Shown here: piece after piece, positions 17,480 through 26,024 of the stretch
Numbering within the stretch: position 1 is the stretch's first letter
Layout: each line of letters opens with the position of its first letter
DNA from: an uncultured Allobosea sp.
Lineage (GTDB): Bacteria; Pseudomonadota; Alphaproteobacteria; Rhizobiales; Beijerinckiaceae
Length of the DNA: 64,000 bases
Direction of reading: 5' to 3'
Assembly (NCBI RefSeq): GCF_945956895.1
Contig: NZ_CAMFJF010000012.1
Location: forward strand, 54,931 to 118,930
Position numbers and translations under genes: made by a program
Notes under the pieces: generated by a model
Database searches by the model: none
The model's input: only the letters and a program-made list of their open reading frames with translations
What the model was told of the DNA's origin: nothing

Positions 17480-19705
17480 TTAGCCGCGGTTCCCGCCACG
17501 CGGGCCGCCGCCGGGGCGCGGGCCCTTGCCGCCGCCCGGTCGTCCACCGCCGGGCTTGCCGCCGAAGGGGCGTCCGCCACCGGCCGGGCGATCCGAGGAG
17601 CGCGAGCCGAAGCCCTTGCCACTCGGCTTGTCACCGAAGCTGCGGCCACGGGGCCGATCATCGCCCGAGCGCTCCGAAGAGCGTGCGCCGAAGCTCTTGC
17701 CGCCGAAACCCCTGCCGCTGGGCTTGTCGTCGAAGCTGCGGCCGCGCGGCCGGTCCTCGGATGAACGCTCGCGGAAGGCGCGGGCAGGGCGCTCGGAGCC
17801 GTCACGCGGGGGACGGTCGGGACGCTCGCCACGCGGGGCGCGATCCTCCCAAGGGCGGTCGCCGCCGCGATCGCGTCCGCCGGCCTCGCTGCGCGGACGC
17901 CGTGCGGGCCGCTCATCGCCACCGGTGCGGGTGAGGGGGCGCTGGGTGCGCGCCTCGTCGCCGCCACGCTCTTCGCGACCGCGTTCCTGGCGCGGCATGC
18001 GGTCGGGCCTGCGCTTGCTCTCGCGGGCGGGCGCGGCGCGTTCATCCGCCACCGGGGCGCTGACGCGCTCGACCAGCACGCGCCGGCCCTTCGGGTCGGC
18101 GATCGGCGTGTCGCGGCGGCGCTTGACGTCGCCGGTGGCCTCGCGCTCCTGCCGCTCCAGCTTCGGGTCGGCGCCGCGGCGCGGCGGGGCCTTGCGCTCG
18201 CGCTGCGGCTCGGTCTCGGCATCGCGCCAGACGGTGCGGGTCCAGGGCTTGTCGCCGCGCAATTCGCGCACCGCCTCGCGGCGGGTCTCGTGCTGGTCTT
18301 CGGCGTCATCGCGGCGGCGGCGTGGGCGGTCGTCGCCGCCCGGCGCCGGACGCGGCGCGGCAGGCAGGGCGTCACGGCGCGGCGATTCGAAATCGGCGCC
18401 GGCCTTGGCCGCGAGCTCGATGCCGAGCTGGTCCTGCAGCACGCGCGAGCGGATCTCGTCGACCTCGCCCTCTTCGAGATCGCCGAGCTGGAACGGGCCG
18501 AAGGAGATGCGGATCAGGCGGTTCACCGTCAGCCCGAGATGCTCGAGCACGGTTTTGACCTCGCGATTCTTGCCCTCGCGCAGATCGACCGTCAGCCAGG
18601 TGTTGAAGCCCTGCTGGCGCTCGAAACGCGCCGTCACCGGCCCATAATGGACACCATCGATGGTGACGCCGTCCTTGACCGTGTCGAGCCTGTCCTGCGT
18701 CACCTCGCCAAAGGCGCGCACGCGATAGCGCCGGAGCCAGCCAGTTTCCGGCAGCTCCAGCACGCGCGCCAGCCCGCCGTCATTGGTCAGCAGCAGCAGG
18801 CCTTCGGTGTTGATGTCGAGCCGGCCGATGGTCAGCACGCGCGGCAGATCCTCCGGCAGCACGTCGAAGACGGTCGGGCGGCCTTCCGGGTCGAAATTGG
18901 TCGTCACGACGCCGCGGGGCTTGTGGTAGAGCCAGAGCCGCGTGCGCTCGCGGGCCGGCAGCGGCTCGCCGTCGATCAGCACGACATCGGTCGGCTTCAC
19001 GTCGAAGGCCGGGCTTTCCAGCACGGTCCCGTTCACGCTGACGCGGCCTTCCGCGATCATCGCCTCGCTGTCGCGGCGCGAGGCGACGCCGGCGCGCGCC
19101 ATCACCTTGGCGATGCGCTCCGGCTCTTCCGCAACGATCAGCTTGCGCTCGGGCGCATCCTCGCGCGGGCGGCGCGGACGATCCTCATGTCCTTCGAAGC
19201 GCGGCGCGCGCGGACGCGAAAACCGCTTCTCGCCATCGCGGCCCTCGCCGCGCGGGGGGGTGTCACCCTGCGGCCTGTCGCGGCCGGCGAAGGGCCGGTC
19301 GCCGGTGCGCGCCGGACGGCGCGGACGATCCTCACTGGTCCGCTCGCGGAAGCCGCGGCCTTCACCCTCGGCCTTGAAGCGGGCCGGCCGGTCGCCATCG
19401 AAACGGCGTGGACGCGGAGCCTCGCCCTCGGCAGGGCGCTCGAAGCGGCGGGTTGGGCGCTCGTCGCCGGCCGAATGGCCGCGGAAGGGCTTGCGCTCTC
19501 CGTCACGGGCAGGGCGCTCGTCGCCACCTGAGCGGCTGCGGAACGGCTTGCGCTCGCCGTCGCGCGCGGGGCCACGGCCCTCACCGCCTGAGCGGCTGCC
19601 GAAGGGCTTGCCGCCAAAGCCTTTGCCACCGGAGCCGGGGCCACGGCCGCCGGCGCCACCGCCCTTGCGTGGGCCGCGGCCTCTGTTGTTGTCGTCGTCT
19701 TTCAT
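17480..19705 (-). CDS. RsuA/RluB-family pseudouridine synthase with long RG-rich tails
   Basis: 741 residues, against about 250-300 for a typical family member. The catalytic core is central: an S4 RNA-binding domain (RIAKVMARAGVASRRDSEAMI) and the pseudouridine synthase domain with catalytic Asp in GRLDINTEGLL. On both sides lie roughly 200-280 residues of disordered Arg/Gly/Asp/Pro-rich sequence with repeats such as GGDERPARDGERK and SSDRPAGG. ATG 19705 is used instead of a start nine codons earlier. Likely target is 23S rRNA (RluB-like), but RsuA/RluE specificity cannot be excluded. Confidence 0.9.
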   Translation of the reverse strand: MKDDDNNRGRGPRKGGGAGGRGPGSGGKGFGGKPFGSRSGGEGRGPARDGERKPFRSRSGGDERPARDGERKPFRGHSAGDERPTRRFERPAEGEAPRPRRFDGDRPARFKAEGEGRGFRERTSEDRPRRPARTGDRPFAGRDRPQGDTPPRGEGRDGEKRFSRPRAPRFEGHEDRPRRPREDAPERKLIVAEEPERIAKVMARAGVASRRDSEAMIAEGRVSVNGTVLESPAFDVKPTDVVLIDGEPLPARERTRLWLYHKPRGVVTTNFDPEGRPTVFDVLPEDLPRVLTIGRLDINTEGLLLLTNDGGLARVLELPETGWLRRYRVRAFGEVTQDRLDTVKDGVTIDGVHYGPVTARFERQQGFNTWLTVDLREGKNREVKTVLEHLGLTVNRLIRISFGPFQLGDLEEGEVDEIRSRVLQDQLGIELAAKAGADFESPRRDALPAAPRPAPGGDDRPRRRRDDAEDQHETRREAVRELRGDKPWTRTVWRDAETEPQRERKAPPRRGADPKLERQEREATGDVKRRRDTPIADPKGRRVLVERVSAPVADERAAPARESKRRPDRMPRQERGREERGGDEARTQRPLTRTGGDERPARRPRSEAGGRDRGGDRPWEDRAPRGERPDRPPRDGSERPARAFRERSSEDRPRGRSFDDKPSGRGFGGKSFGARSSERSGDDRPRGRSFGDKPSGKGFGSRSSDRPAGGGRPFGGKPGGGRPGGGKGPRPGGGPRGGNRG

Positions 19706-19828
19706 GGTTGCTCCTGAGCCGGCCGAGCACAACCGCTTTGCGGGAAAGGCCTGGCTCGCTTATTCGCTATGACCGGCGCTTGTAGCAGAGGCTTTCCCTT
19801 GCTGCGAGCGCCAAAGCTGGGGTTTTCG

Positions 19829-20293
19829 ATGTCGCAGCCGCAACACTCATCTACCGTCGACGCGATGGCGCTCGCCTTCGACGAGGCGAAGGCGGCTGCC
19901 GCGCGCGGCGAAGTGCCGGTCGGAGCGGTTGTGCTGCGGGATGGTCTGGTTCTTGGCCGCGCCGGCAACCGCACGCTGGAACTGAAGGACCCGACGGCCC
20001 ATGCCGAGATGCTGGCGCTCAAGCTCGCCTGCGAGGCGATCGGCAGCGAGCGCCTGATCGGCTGCGATCTCTACGTCACGCTCGAGCCCTGCCCGATGTG
20101 CGCGGCGGCGATCTCGTTTTCCCGGATCAGGCGGCTTTATTTCGGCGCGGGCGATCCGAAGGGCGGCGCGGTCGAGAACGGCGTCCGGCTCTATGAGAGC
20201 CCGACCTGCCACCATGCGCCGGAAGTCTATGGCGGCCTGCGCGAGACCGAGGCCGGGGCACTGCTCCGGGATTTCTTCCGTGAGCGGCGCTAG
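19829..20293 (+). CDS. tadA: tRNA-specific adenosine deaminase
   Basis: Converts wobble A34 to inosine in tRNA-Arg(ACG). The 154-residue zinc deaminase has TAHAEM (zinc His and proton-shuttling Glu) and EPCPMCAAA (two zinc Cys). The ATG at 19829 gives the normal N-terminus; the frame opens 20 codons earlier. It is divergent from the pseudouridine synthase. Confidence 0.95.
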   Translation: MSQPQHSSTVDAMALAFDEAKAAAARGEVPVGAVVLRDGLVLGRAGNRTLELKDPTAHAEMLALKLACEAIGSERLIGCDLYVTLEPCPMCAAAISFSRIRRLYFGAGDPKGGAVENGVRLYESPTCHHAPEVYGGLRETEAGALLRDFFRERR

Positions 20294-20303
20294 TCCACAG
20301 CCT

Positions 20304-20398
20304 CGTCATTCTCGGGCGGAGCGAAGCGTAGACCAGAGAATCTCAGGACGAGAAGGCTCTGGTTTCCGAGATGCCCGGGTCAAGCCCGAGCATGACGG
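20304..20398. repeat. dispersed palindromic repeat (CGTCATTC type)
   Basis: Arms begin CGTCATTCTCGGGCGGAGCG and end in CCCGAGCATGACGG, the complement of the start. Relatives are at 25821, 27646, 46601 and 52551. This is a common alphaproteobacterial intergenic repeat able to form a long hairpin. Here it separates convergent genes. Confidence 0.8.
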
Positions 20399-20411
20399 CC
20401 GAGGTGTCTTC

Positions 20412-20663
20412 TCAGGTATCCGACGAGGCGATGCCGAATTTCGCCGCGAGCTGCGCGCGGTCCATGCAGGAGACGTCATAGGTCACCTGTCGGCCTTTGA
20501 ACTCCGGGCGCTTGCCGAATTCCTTCGTCATCGAACGGATGATGTCGTCGACCCGAGCCTCGCAGGCCTGCACAGTGGTGAAATCCATCTCGCTGATGCG
20601 CCTTGTCGCGCAATGCGCCTCGCCGGTGACGCAGGCCATGACGACCATGGTGAAGGCATCCAT
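20412..20663 (-). CDS. small conserved hypothetical protein
   Basis: 83 residues with a hydrophobic start (AFTMVVMACVTG) and three or four Cys residues, suggesting a small exported or periplasmic disulfide-bonded protein. The segment EFGKRPEFKGRQVTYDVSCMD looks like a conserved fold. The ATG is at 20663. Function unknown. Confidence 0.6.
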   Translation of the reverse strand: MDAFTMVVMACVTGEAHCATRRISEMDFTTVQACEARVDDIIRSMTKEFGKRPEFKGRQVTYDVSCMDRAQLAAKFGIASSDT

Positions 20664-20764
20664 GCAGACGCTCCCGTTGCTGCCGGTCGAGGCTGCGCCC
20701 GTATGGTTAGCGACTGGTTAAGTCCAGCAGGCCGGCCGTCACTCGCAAAGCAAGAGCCGGACCA

Positions 20765-21508
20765 TCAAGCCAGGCTCCGCCAGCAGAGATAGGCGCCCAG
20801 TGCCAGCAGCCCGGCAAAGAAGCAGATCTTGAAGGTCGCGGGGGAGATGCGGCTGCGGATGAACTGCCCGCCGCCCATGCCGATCAGCGCCGGGACGAGC
20901 GCGAGCAGCGACTGCCAGGCGACCGTGCCGTTGAGCGCGCCAGCCCCGATCAGGCCGAGGGAGAGCGCCAGCGTCGAGACGATGAAGGAGATGCCGAGCG
21001 CCTGCACAAGCTCGTCCTTGTCGAAGCCGAGCGCCTGCAGATAGGGCACGGCCGGGAGCACGAAGACGCCGGTGGCCGCCGTGACCACGCCTGTGGTGAA
21101 GCCGATGACGGGGCCGAGCCAGCCTTCCCAGCGGGGCGGCACGCGCAGCTTCGCCGCCTTCAGGCCGACGAGTGCATAGAGGATAAGCGCTGCGCCGAGC
21201 CAGAGCGTGGCGCTGCCGTCCTTCTGCTGCTGCAGCAGGCCGGCGCCGGCCCAGGTGCCCAGGCAGATGGTCGCGAGCATCGGCCAGAGCCGCTTCAGCG
21301 TGGCACCGAGCTTCGGCCCGGTCGCGATCTGCCAGCCATTGGTGACGAGATTGGGCATGACCAGCAGAGCCGCCGCTTGGGCGGGCGCCATGACCACGCC
21401 GAGGATGCCGACCGCGATGGTCGGCAAGCCCAGCCCGATGACACCCTTGACGAAGCCGGCGAGCACGAAGGTCGCGGTGACGAAGAGGAGGAGAGTCGTG
21501 TTGTCCAT
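20765..21508 (-). CDS. TauE/SafE (TSUP) family permease
   Basis: A 247-residue polytopic membrane protein with about eight hydrophobic segments. The two-repeat pattern of the family is visible: GFVKGVIGLGLPTIAVG in the first half and GFTTGVVTAATGVFVLP in the second. Family members export sulfite, sulfoacetate or related organosulfur anions; the substrate here is unknown. It is divergently transcribed from an ArsR-type regulator, with a palindrome between the starts. The frame extends upstream but the ATG at 21508 begins the first helix. Confidence 0.88.
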   Translation of the reverse strand: MDNTTLLLFVTATFVLAGFVKGVIGLGLPTIAVGILGVVMAPAQAAALLVMPNLVTNGWQIATGPKLGATLKRLWPMLATICLGTWAGAGLLQQQKDGSATLWLGAALILYALVGLKAAKLRVPPRWEGWLGPVIGFTTGVVTAATGVFVLPAVPYLQALGFDKDELVQALGISFIVSTLALSLGLIGAGALNGTVAWQSLLALVPALIGMGGGQFIRSRISPATFKICFFAGLLALGAYLCWRSLA

Positions 21509-21549
21509 GGCCTGCTTGTGGCATCGCTCAAGGCGGCTGTCGCGACCTG

Positions 21550-21573
21550 ACGCTACGGCCGTCGCCGTAGCGT
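21550..21573. promoter_or_regulatory. palindromic operator candidate
   Basis: Perfect 9-base arms ACGCTACGG and CCGTAGCGT are separated by six bases. The site lies between the divergent TauE/SafE and ArsR-type genes, 42 bases from one start and about 40 from the other. This is the expected place for autoregulation by a dimeric winged-helix repressor. Confidence 0.6.
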
Positions 21574-21613
21574 TCCCGCTTGCGGCGATGGCGGGATGGC
21601 GCATCATGCCGAC

Positions 21614-22372
21614 ATGAGCACGCCAAATACCTATTCCGGCCCCTATCTCGCGGAGATCGCCCATCTGATGGGCGATCCGGCCCGCGCCAACATGCTGCAT
21701 GCGCTGATGGATGGCCGCGCGCTGACGGCCAAGGAACTCGCCTGGATCGCCGGCGTCGCGCCGCAGACCGCCAGCGGCCATCTCGCCAAGCTGATGCAGG
21801 GCAAGCTGATCGACGTCGCGGTGCAGGGGCGCCACCGCTATTACCGGTTGGCCGGGCCGGAGGTCGCGACGGCGCTCGAAGGGCTGATGGTACTGGCCAA
21901 TCTCGATGGCACCAGCCGGCGCCTGCCCTCGCGTGTCGGCGCGGAACTGAGCCAGGCCCGTACCTGCTACGACCATTTCGCCGGTAGGCTCGGCATCGGT
22001 ATCCACGATACCCTGATGGCGGGCGGCCATCTCGCCGCGAGCGAAGGCGGCTATGCGCTGACCGCCTCGGGCAAGGCGATCTTCAGGGGGCTGGGCCTCG
22101 ATCCCGACGCCAGCGCCAAGAGCCGCCGCGCCGCCTTGCGCCCCTGTCTCGACTGGAGCGAGCGCCGGCCGCATCTCGCCGGTTATCTCGCGGCCTCGCT
22201 CGCTTGCCGGTGCTTCGAGATGGAGTGGGTCCGCCGCCGCAAGGACAGCCGCGCCGTGATCCTGACCGAGGAGGGGCGAGGGGTGCTGGAAGCCGCGCTG
22301 CCCGGCTTCCGCTGCGATGCGCCGGAGCCTGTCAGCGCTGCGCGTCGAGAGCCCGTTCCAGCGCTCGCTTGA
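21614..22372 (+). CDS. ArsR-family winged-helix transcriptional regulator
   Basis: About 252 residues. The N-terminal winged helix shows LMGDPARANMLHALMDGRAL, ELAWIAGVAPQTASGHLAKL (recognition helix) and QGRHRYYRLA (wing). The long C-terminal half contains several Cys residues (for example CYDHF, CLDWSERRPHLAG, ACRCFEMEWV) and may be a sensor domain. ATG 21614 is preferred; ATG 21596 adds six residues. It probably controls the divergent TauE/SafE permease. The 3' end overlaps the convergent patatin gene by 41 bases. Confidence 0.85.
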   Translation: MSTPNTYSGPYLAEIAHLMGDPARANMLHALMDGRALTAKELAWIAGVAPQTASGHLAKLMQGKLIDVAVQGRHRYYRLAGPEVATALEGLMVLANLDGTSRRLPSRVGAELSQARTCYDHFAGRLGIGIHDTLMAGGHLAASEGGYALTASGKAIFRGLGLDPDASAKSRRAALRPCLDWSERRPHLAGYLAASLACRCFEMEWVRRRKDSRAVILTEEGRGVLEAALPGFRCDAPEPVSAARREPVPALA

Positions 22373-23186
22373 CCTCGTCCTTGATTGGCTCGGCTGCCGC
22401 GAGGATCGCCTTGGCCTTGAAGAAGTCGAGCCCACCGATGCGATCGGCTCCGGCCCGGATCAGGATATCCGGTGGCTCCTGCTCGATCAGGCGCTGGACC
22501 AGCGTGCGGGTCAGGATTTGCGAGGCGCCGACGATCGCCTCCATCGCGCCGGGAATGCGCGCTTCGCCCGGCTCGGTCATGGGTGCGCTGACATCGACTG
22601 CGACGACGATGCGGTTTGACGCCAGCAGGTCCCGATAGGGCAGGGGATCGATGGCACCGCCGTCGATCAGCACGCGCCCGCCGAGCGCGACCGGACGCAC
22701 CAATCCGGGAATGGCGAGCGAAGCCGCGACCGCCGGCGTCAGCGGCCCGTCATGCAGCGTGACCTCGGTGTGGCGGTGATAATCCGCCGCGATCGCCGAG
22801 AACGGTATGGTGAGTTCCTCGAAACGGTCGGGCACGGCCTCTGGCCAGAACAGGTCGAGGAGCCGTTCGCCATCGATCAGGACGGGATTGCCGAGGCCGC
22901 GCACGAGATCGGCGAGCTTGCCGACGCGGCAGTCGAGCAGGCGCGCGATCACTCGCGCCCGGTCGCGGAAGGTTGCCAGCACATGCTCGCGCAGCTCCCG
23001 GCCGGAGAGACCAGCGGCATAGGCTGCGCCGATGATCGCGCCGATTGAGCAGCCGGAGATGCGTGCGGGCTCGAGGCCGAGCTCGTCGAATGCCTCCAGA
23101 ACTGCGATATGGCTCAGACCGCGCGCTCCACCGGCCCCGAGCACGAGCGCGATCTCAAGTGTGCCGGGTTCAGAATCCGTCTTCAT
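22332..23186 (-). CDS. patatin-like phospholipase/esterase (RssA type)
   Basis: A 284-residue serine hydrolase with a Ser-Asp dyad. The oxyanion loop is GAGGARGLSHI, the nucleophile is S47 in GCSIG and the catalytic Asp is D175 in IDGGAIDPLPY. There is no signal peptide or transmembrane segment, so it is cytoplasmic. Substrate unknown; the family hydrolyses acyl esters of lipids. Its last 41 bases overlap the convergent regulator gene. Confidence 0.9.
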   Translation of the reverse strand: MKTDSEPGTLEIALVLGAGGARGLSHIAVLEAFDELGLEPARISGCSIGAIIGAAYAAGLSGRELREHVLATFRDRARVIARLLDCRVGKLADLVRGLGNPVLIDGERLLDLFWPEAVPDRFEELTIPFSAIAADYHRHTEVTLHDGPLTPAVAASLAIPGLVRPVALGGRVLIDGGAIDPLPYRDLLASNRIVVAVDVSAPMTEPGEARIPGAMEAIVGASQILTRTLVQRLIEQEPPDILIRAGADRIGGLDFFKAKAILAAAEPIKDEVKRALERALDAQR

Positions 23187-23250
23187 TGTCCTTCATCGTC
23201 GATGAAGCCGCCGCCCGATCCATGAGCGCCGCCCAGCTCCAGGAAAGTGG

Positions 23251-23423
23251 GGATAGCGCGGGGAACCCTCTCCCGGAGGGAGAGGGCAGGGTGAGGGGTA
23301 GGCTGTTGGACATCTTGGTCTTGCCCCAACCGCAGCGGCGGCGAGGGCGTTCGCAACTGGTCCAGGGGCCTACACCTCACCCCTGCCCCTCTCCTTACAG
23401 GAGAGGGGTTCCCCGCGCTGTCC
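23251..23423. repeat. long inverted repeat in intergenic region
   Basis: Arms about 23251-23303 and 23368-23423 are near-complementary. GCGCGGGGAACCC in the left arm matches the complement of GGGTTCCCCGCGC in the right. Each arm contains the CTCTCC/GGAGAG signature seen also at 11195. It fills most of the 276-bp gap between two minus-strand genes and could act as a terminator. Confidence 0.75.
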
Positions 23424-23462
23424 ACGCAATCCTAAGTAGCGTCGTGTTCATGGCCTTCCGGC

Positions 23463-24377
23463 TCAGGCCACAGCCCGTGCGAGAAACGGCTTCAGCGCCG
23501 CGAGGGTGGCCTGCGGGTTCTCCTCCGGCAGGAAGTGGCCGCTATCGATCGCCTGGCCTTCCGCATGCGGTGCGAAGGTATCGTGCCAGATGGCGAGCGG
23601 GCTCGCGCCCTTCGCGGGGATGCCGGCTTCGCCCCAGAGCGCCAATGTCGGGCAGAAGATGCGCTTGGCCGCAGCGAGATCGGCCTTGTCGTGCTCGATA
23701 TCGGTGGTGGCGCCGGCGCGGTAATCCTCGCAGGCCGCGTGGGTCCGCGAGGGATCGCTGAAGGATTCCGCATAGGACTGCATCGCCAGCGGGTCGAACA
23801 GGTCGAGATTCTTCGCCCGGCTCCAGCTCGCGATGGTGCGGTCGAGCCAGCCGACCGGATCGGCCTTGAGCAGGTTTTCCGGGATCGGTTCCGGCTGGGC
23901 GAGGAAGGTCCAGTGATAGATCTGCATGGCGCGCGCCGCGTTCATGCCCTCCCACATCGAGACCGTCGGCAGGATGTCGAGCAGGACGAGCCGCTCGACG
24001 CGGCCGGGATGGTCGAGCGCGAGGCGATAGGCGACGCGCGCCCCGCGATCATGGCCGATCACGCCGAAGCGGATATGGCCGAGTGCCTCCATCGCGGCGA
24101 CGATATCCTCGCCCATGCCACGCTTGGTGTAGGTCTCTTTGCCGCCATCGCCATGCGGCGCCGCCGACCAGCCATAGCCGCGCAGGTCCGGGCAGACGAC
24201 GGTGTGGGTCTTGGCCAGCTCCGGCGCCAGCCGATGCCATTCGGCATGGGTCTGCGGGAAGCCATGGATCAGCACCAGCGGCGGGCCTTCGCCGCCGACG
24301 CGCGCGAAGATCTTGCCGACTGGCCCGTCGATCCAGTGCGCCTTGAAGCCGGGGAAGAGGGAGTCGATGTTCGCCAT
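23463..24377 (-). CDS. haloacetate (probable fluoroacetate) dehalogenase
   Basis: A 304-residue alpha/beta-hydrolase that should hydrolyse a haloacetate to glycolate and halide. Nucleophile D110 and carboxylate-binding R111 and R114 are in GHDRGARVAYR. D134 is in LLDILP, the catalytic base H281 in SGHFLPEE, and the halide pocket residues H155, W156 and Y219 are in IYHWTFLAQP and CEDYRAGA. These match by type and almost by number the structurally known fluoroacetate dehalogenase of Rhodopseudomonas palustris. ATG 24377 is chosen over starts 6 and 24 codons upstream because the numbering then agrees. No fluoride exporter gene is nearby. Confidence 0.85.
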   Translation of the reverse strand: MANIDSLFPGFKAHWIDGPVGKIFARVGGEGPPLVLIHGFPQTHAEWHRLAPELAKTHTVVCPDLRGYGWSAAPHGDGGKETYTKRGMGEDIVAAMEALGHIRFGVIGHDRGARVAYRLALDHPGRVERLVLLDILPTVSMWEGMNAARAMQIYHWTFLAQPEPIPENLLKADPVGWLDRTIASWSRAKNLDLFDPLAMQSYAESFSDPSRTHAACEDYRAGATTDIEHDKADLAAAKRIFCPTLALWGEAGIPAKGASPLAIWHDTFAPHAEGQAIDSGHFLPEENPQATLAALKPFLARAVA

Positions 24378-24391
24378 GCCGGCGAGCATAA

Positions 24392-24437
24392 GCATCGACC
24401 CGAAAAGTGGGAACCGGTTTTCGGGGCAAGTCGATGC
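24392..24437. repeat. dispersed CCCGAAAA/TTTTCGGG hairpin repeat
   Basis: GCATCGACCCGAAAAGTGGG, AACCGGTTTTCGGGG and GTCGATGC form a palindrome of a type common in Hyphomicrobiales. A relative lies at 33961. It sits just upstream of the dehalogenase start. Confidence 0.7.
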
Positions 24438-24446
24438 AAGAAGAAA

Positions 24447-24483
24447 CACAACACCGCCGAATGCTGCATTCGGCGGTGTTGTG
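24447..24483 (-). terminator. rho-independent terminator of purD
   Basis: A perfect 17-base stem (CACAACACCGCCGAATG and its complement) has a 3-base loop. On the minus strand it is followed by TTTCTTCTTG. It lies 20 bases after the purD stop. Confidence 0.85.
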
Positions 24484-24502
24484 ACCCGGCGATGGCGAAC
24501 TG

Positions 24503-25780
24503 TCAGCCTTGCTCGCGCTTCACCGCCTGCCAGCCGATGTCGCGACGGCAGAAGCCGCCGGGCCAGTCGATCTGGTCGACCGCCTCATAAGCGCGCTTCT
24601 GCGCTTCACCGACGCTCTTGCCGAGCGCGACGACATTGAGCACGCGCCCGCCATTGGCGACGAGATCGCCGTTCGAGAGCTTCGTGCCGGCATGGAAGAC
24701 GAGCACCTCATCCAGCGCCTCGGCCTTCTCGACATCACGGATGATGCTGTCGGTCTCCGGCTTGGCGGGATAGCCTTTGGCCGCGAGCACGACGGTCAGC
24801 GCCGCCTCGTCGTGCCAGCGCAGGTCGACCTGGTCGAGCACGCCGTCGCAGGCGGCGAGCAGCGCCGGCACGATGTCGCTCTTCAGGCGCGGCATCAGCA
24901 CCTCGCATTCGGGATCGCCGAAGCGGGTGTTGTACTCGATCAGCTTCGGCCCCTGCGCCGTGATCATCAGTCCGGCGAAGAGCACGCCCTGGAACGGCGT
25001 GCCGCGCTTGGCCATGCCGGCCAGCGTCGGCCGGATGATCTCGGCCATGACGCGCTCCGTCAGCGCGGGCGTCATCACGGGGGCGGGCGAGTAGGCGCCC
25101 ATGCCACCGGTATTCGGGCCGGTATCGCCGTCGCCGACGCGCTTGTGGTCCTGTGCCGAGGCCAGCGCCAGCGCATGCGCGCCGTCGCAGAGCGCGAAGA
25201 AGCTGGCCTCCTCGCCGATCATCCATTCCTCGACCACGACCTCGGCTCCGGCCGCGCCGAAGCTGCCCGAGAACATCATGTCGATGGCCTCGTTTGCCTG
25301 GTCCAACGTCTCGGCCATGATCACGCCCTTGCCAGCGGCGAGCCCGTCGGCCTTGATCACGATCGGCGCGCCCTGGCTCGCAACGTAAGCCTTGGCGGAA
25401 GCGGCATCGCCGAAGCGGCCGAAGCCGGCAGTCGGGATATTGAACTCGGCGCAGAGCTCCTTGGTGAAGCCCTTCGAGCCTTCGAGCTGGGCTGCGGCCT
25501 TGGACGGGCCGAAGACCTTGATGCCTGCGGCGCGCAGATCGTCGGCGATGCCGGCGACCAGCGGACCTTCCGGCCCGACGACGACGAGATCGACGCCGTG
25601 CAAGCGGCAGAAGGCGACGACGGCGGCATGGTCGGCGACATCGACCACGACATTCTCGCCGCAATGGGCTGTGCCGGGATTGCCCGGCGCGATGAACAGC
25701 GTGTCGCAGAGCGGCGAGGCCGAAATCGCCCAGGCGAGCGCATGCTCGCGGCCGCCCGAACCGATCAGAAGAATTTTCAT
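24503..25780 (-). CDS. purD: phosphoribosylamine-glycine ligase
   Basis: An ATP-grasp enzyme of 425 residues that makes GAR in the second step of de novo purine synthesis. It has the N-terminal [29 protein letters not shown], the ATP-binding [13 protein letters not shown], the [22 protein letters not shown] segment and [13 protein letters not shown] with metal ligands. It is monocistronic, with repeat DNA upstream and a strong terminator downstream. Confidence 0.97.
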   Translation of the reverse strand: MKILLIGSGGREHALAWAISASPLCDTLFIAPGNPGTAHCGENVVVDVADHAAVVAFCRLHGVDLVVVGPEGPLVAGIADDLRAAGIKVFGPSKAAAQLEGSKGFTKELCAEFNIPTAGFGRFGDAASAKAYVASQGAPIVIKADGLAAGKGVIMAETLDQANEAIDMMFSGSFGAAGAEVVVEEWMIGEEASFFALCDGAHALALASAQDHKRVGDGDTGPNTGGMGAYSPAPVMTPALTERVMAEIIRPTLAGMAKRGTPFQGVLFAGLMITAQGPKLIEYNTRFGDPECEVLMPRLKSDIVPALLAACDGVLDQVDLRWHDEAALTVVLAAKGYPAKPETDSIIRDVEKAEALDEVLVFHAGTKLSNGDLVANGGRVLNVVALGKSVGEAQKRAYEAVDQIDWPGGFCRRDIGWQAVKREQG

Positions 25781-25820
25781 GTTGGCTCCGCTGGTTCGGA
25801 TGTTCGCGCGCCCTGTCTGC

Positions 25821-25926
25821 CGTCATCCCGGACGGAGCGAAGCGGAGATCCGGGATCCATTCCTGAGCGCTTCCGATGAAGGTTCCGGAATGGATCCCGG
25901 GTCGACCTGCGGCCGCCCGGGATGAC
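25821..25926. repeat. dispersed palindromic repeat (CGTCATCCCGG type)
   Basis: Begins CGTCATCCCGGACGGAGCGA and ends CGCCCGGGATGAC, the complementary arm. Inside are GATCCGGGATCCATTC and its partner GGAATGGATCCCGGGTC. It occupies the promoter gap between divergent purD and xseA. Confidence 0.82.
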
Positions 25927-26024
25927 CCGCGGGAGGCGGGTCGAGTTACTTACGGGCGCAATAGCCGCCTCGCGCGCTGCGGGCAACGCTTCTGCTGTCT
26001 CTTTCATCCCGCTATGGTCCGGCC

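Noticed and set aside
21509..22435. Long N-terminal extension of the TauE/SafE frame
   Set aside because: It runs antisense through the ArsR-type gene and has no membrane-protein character.
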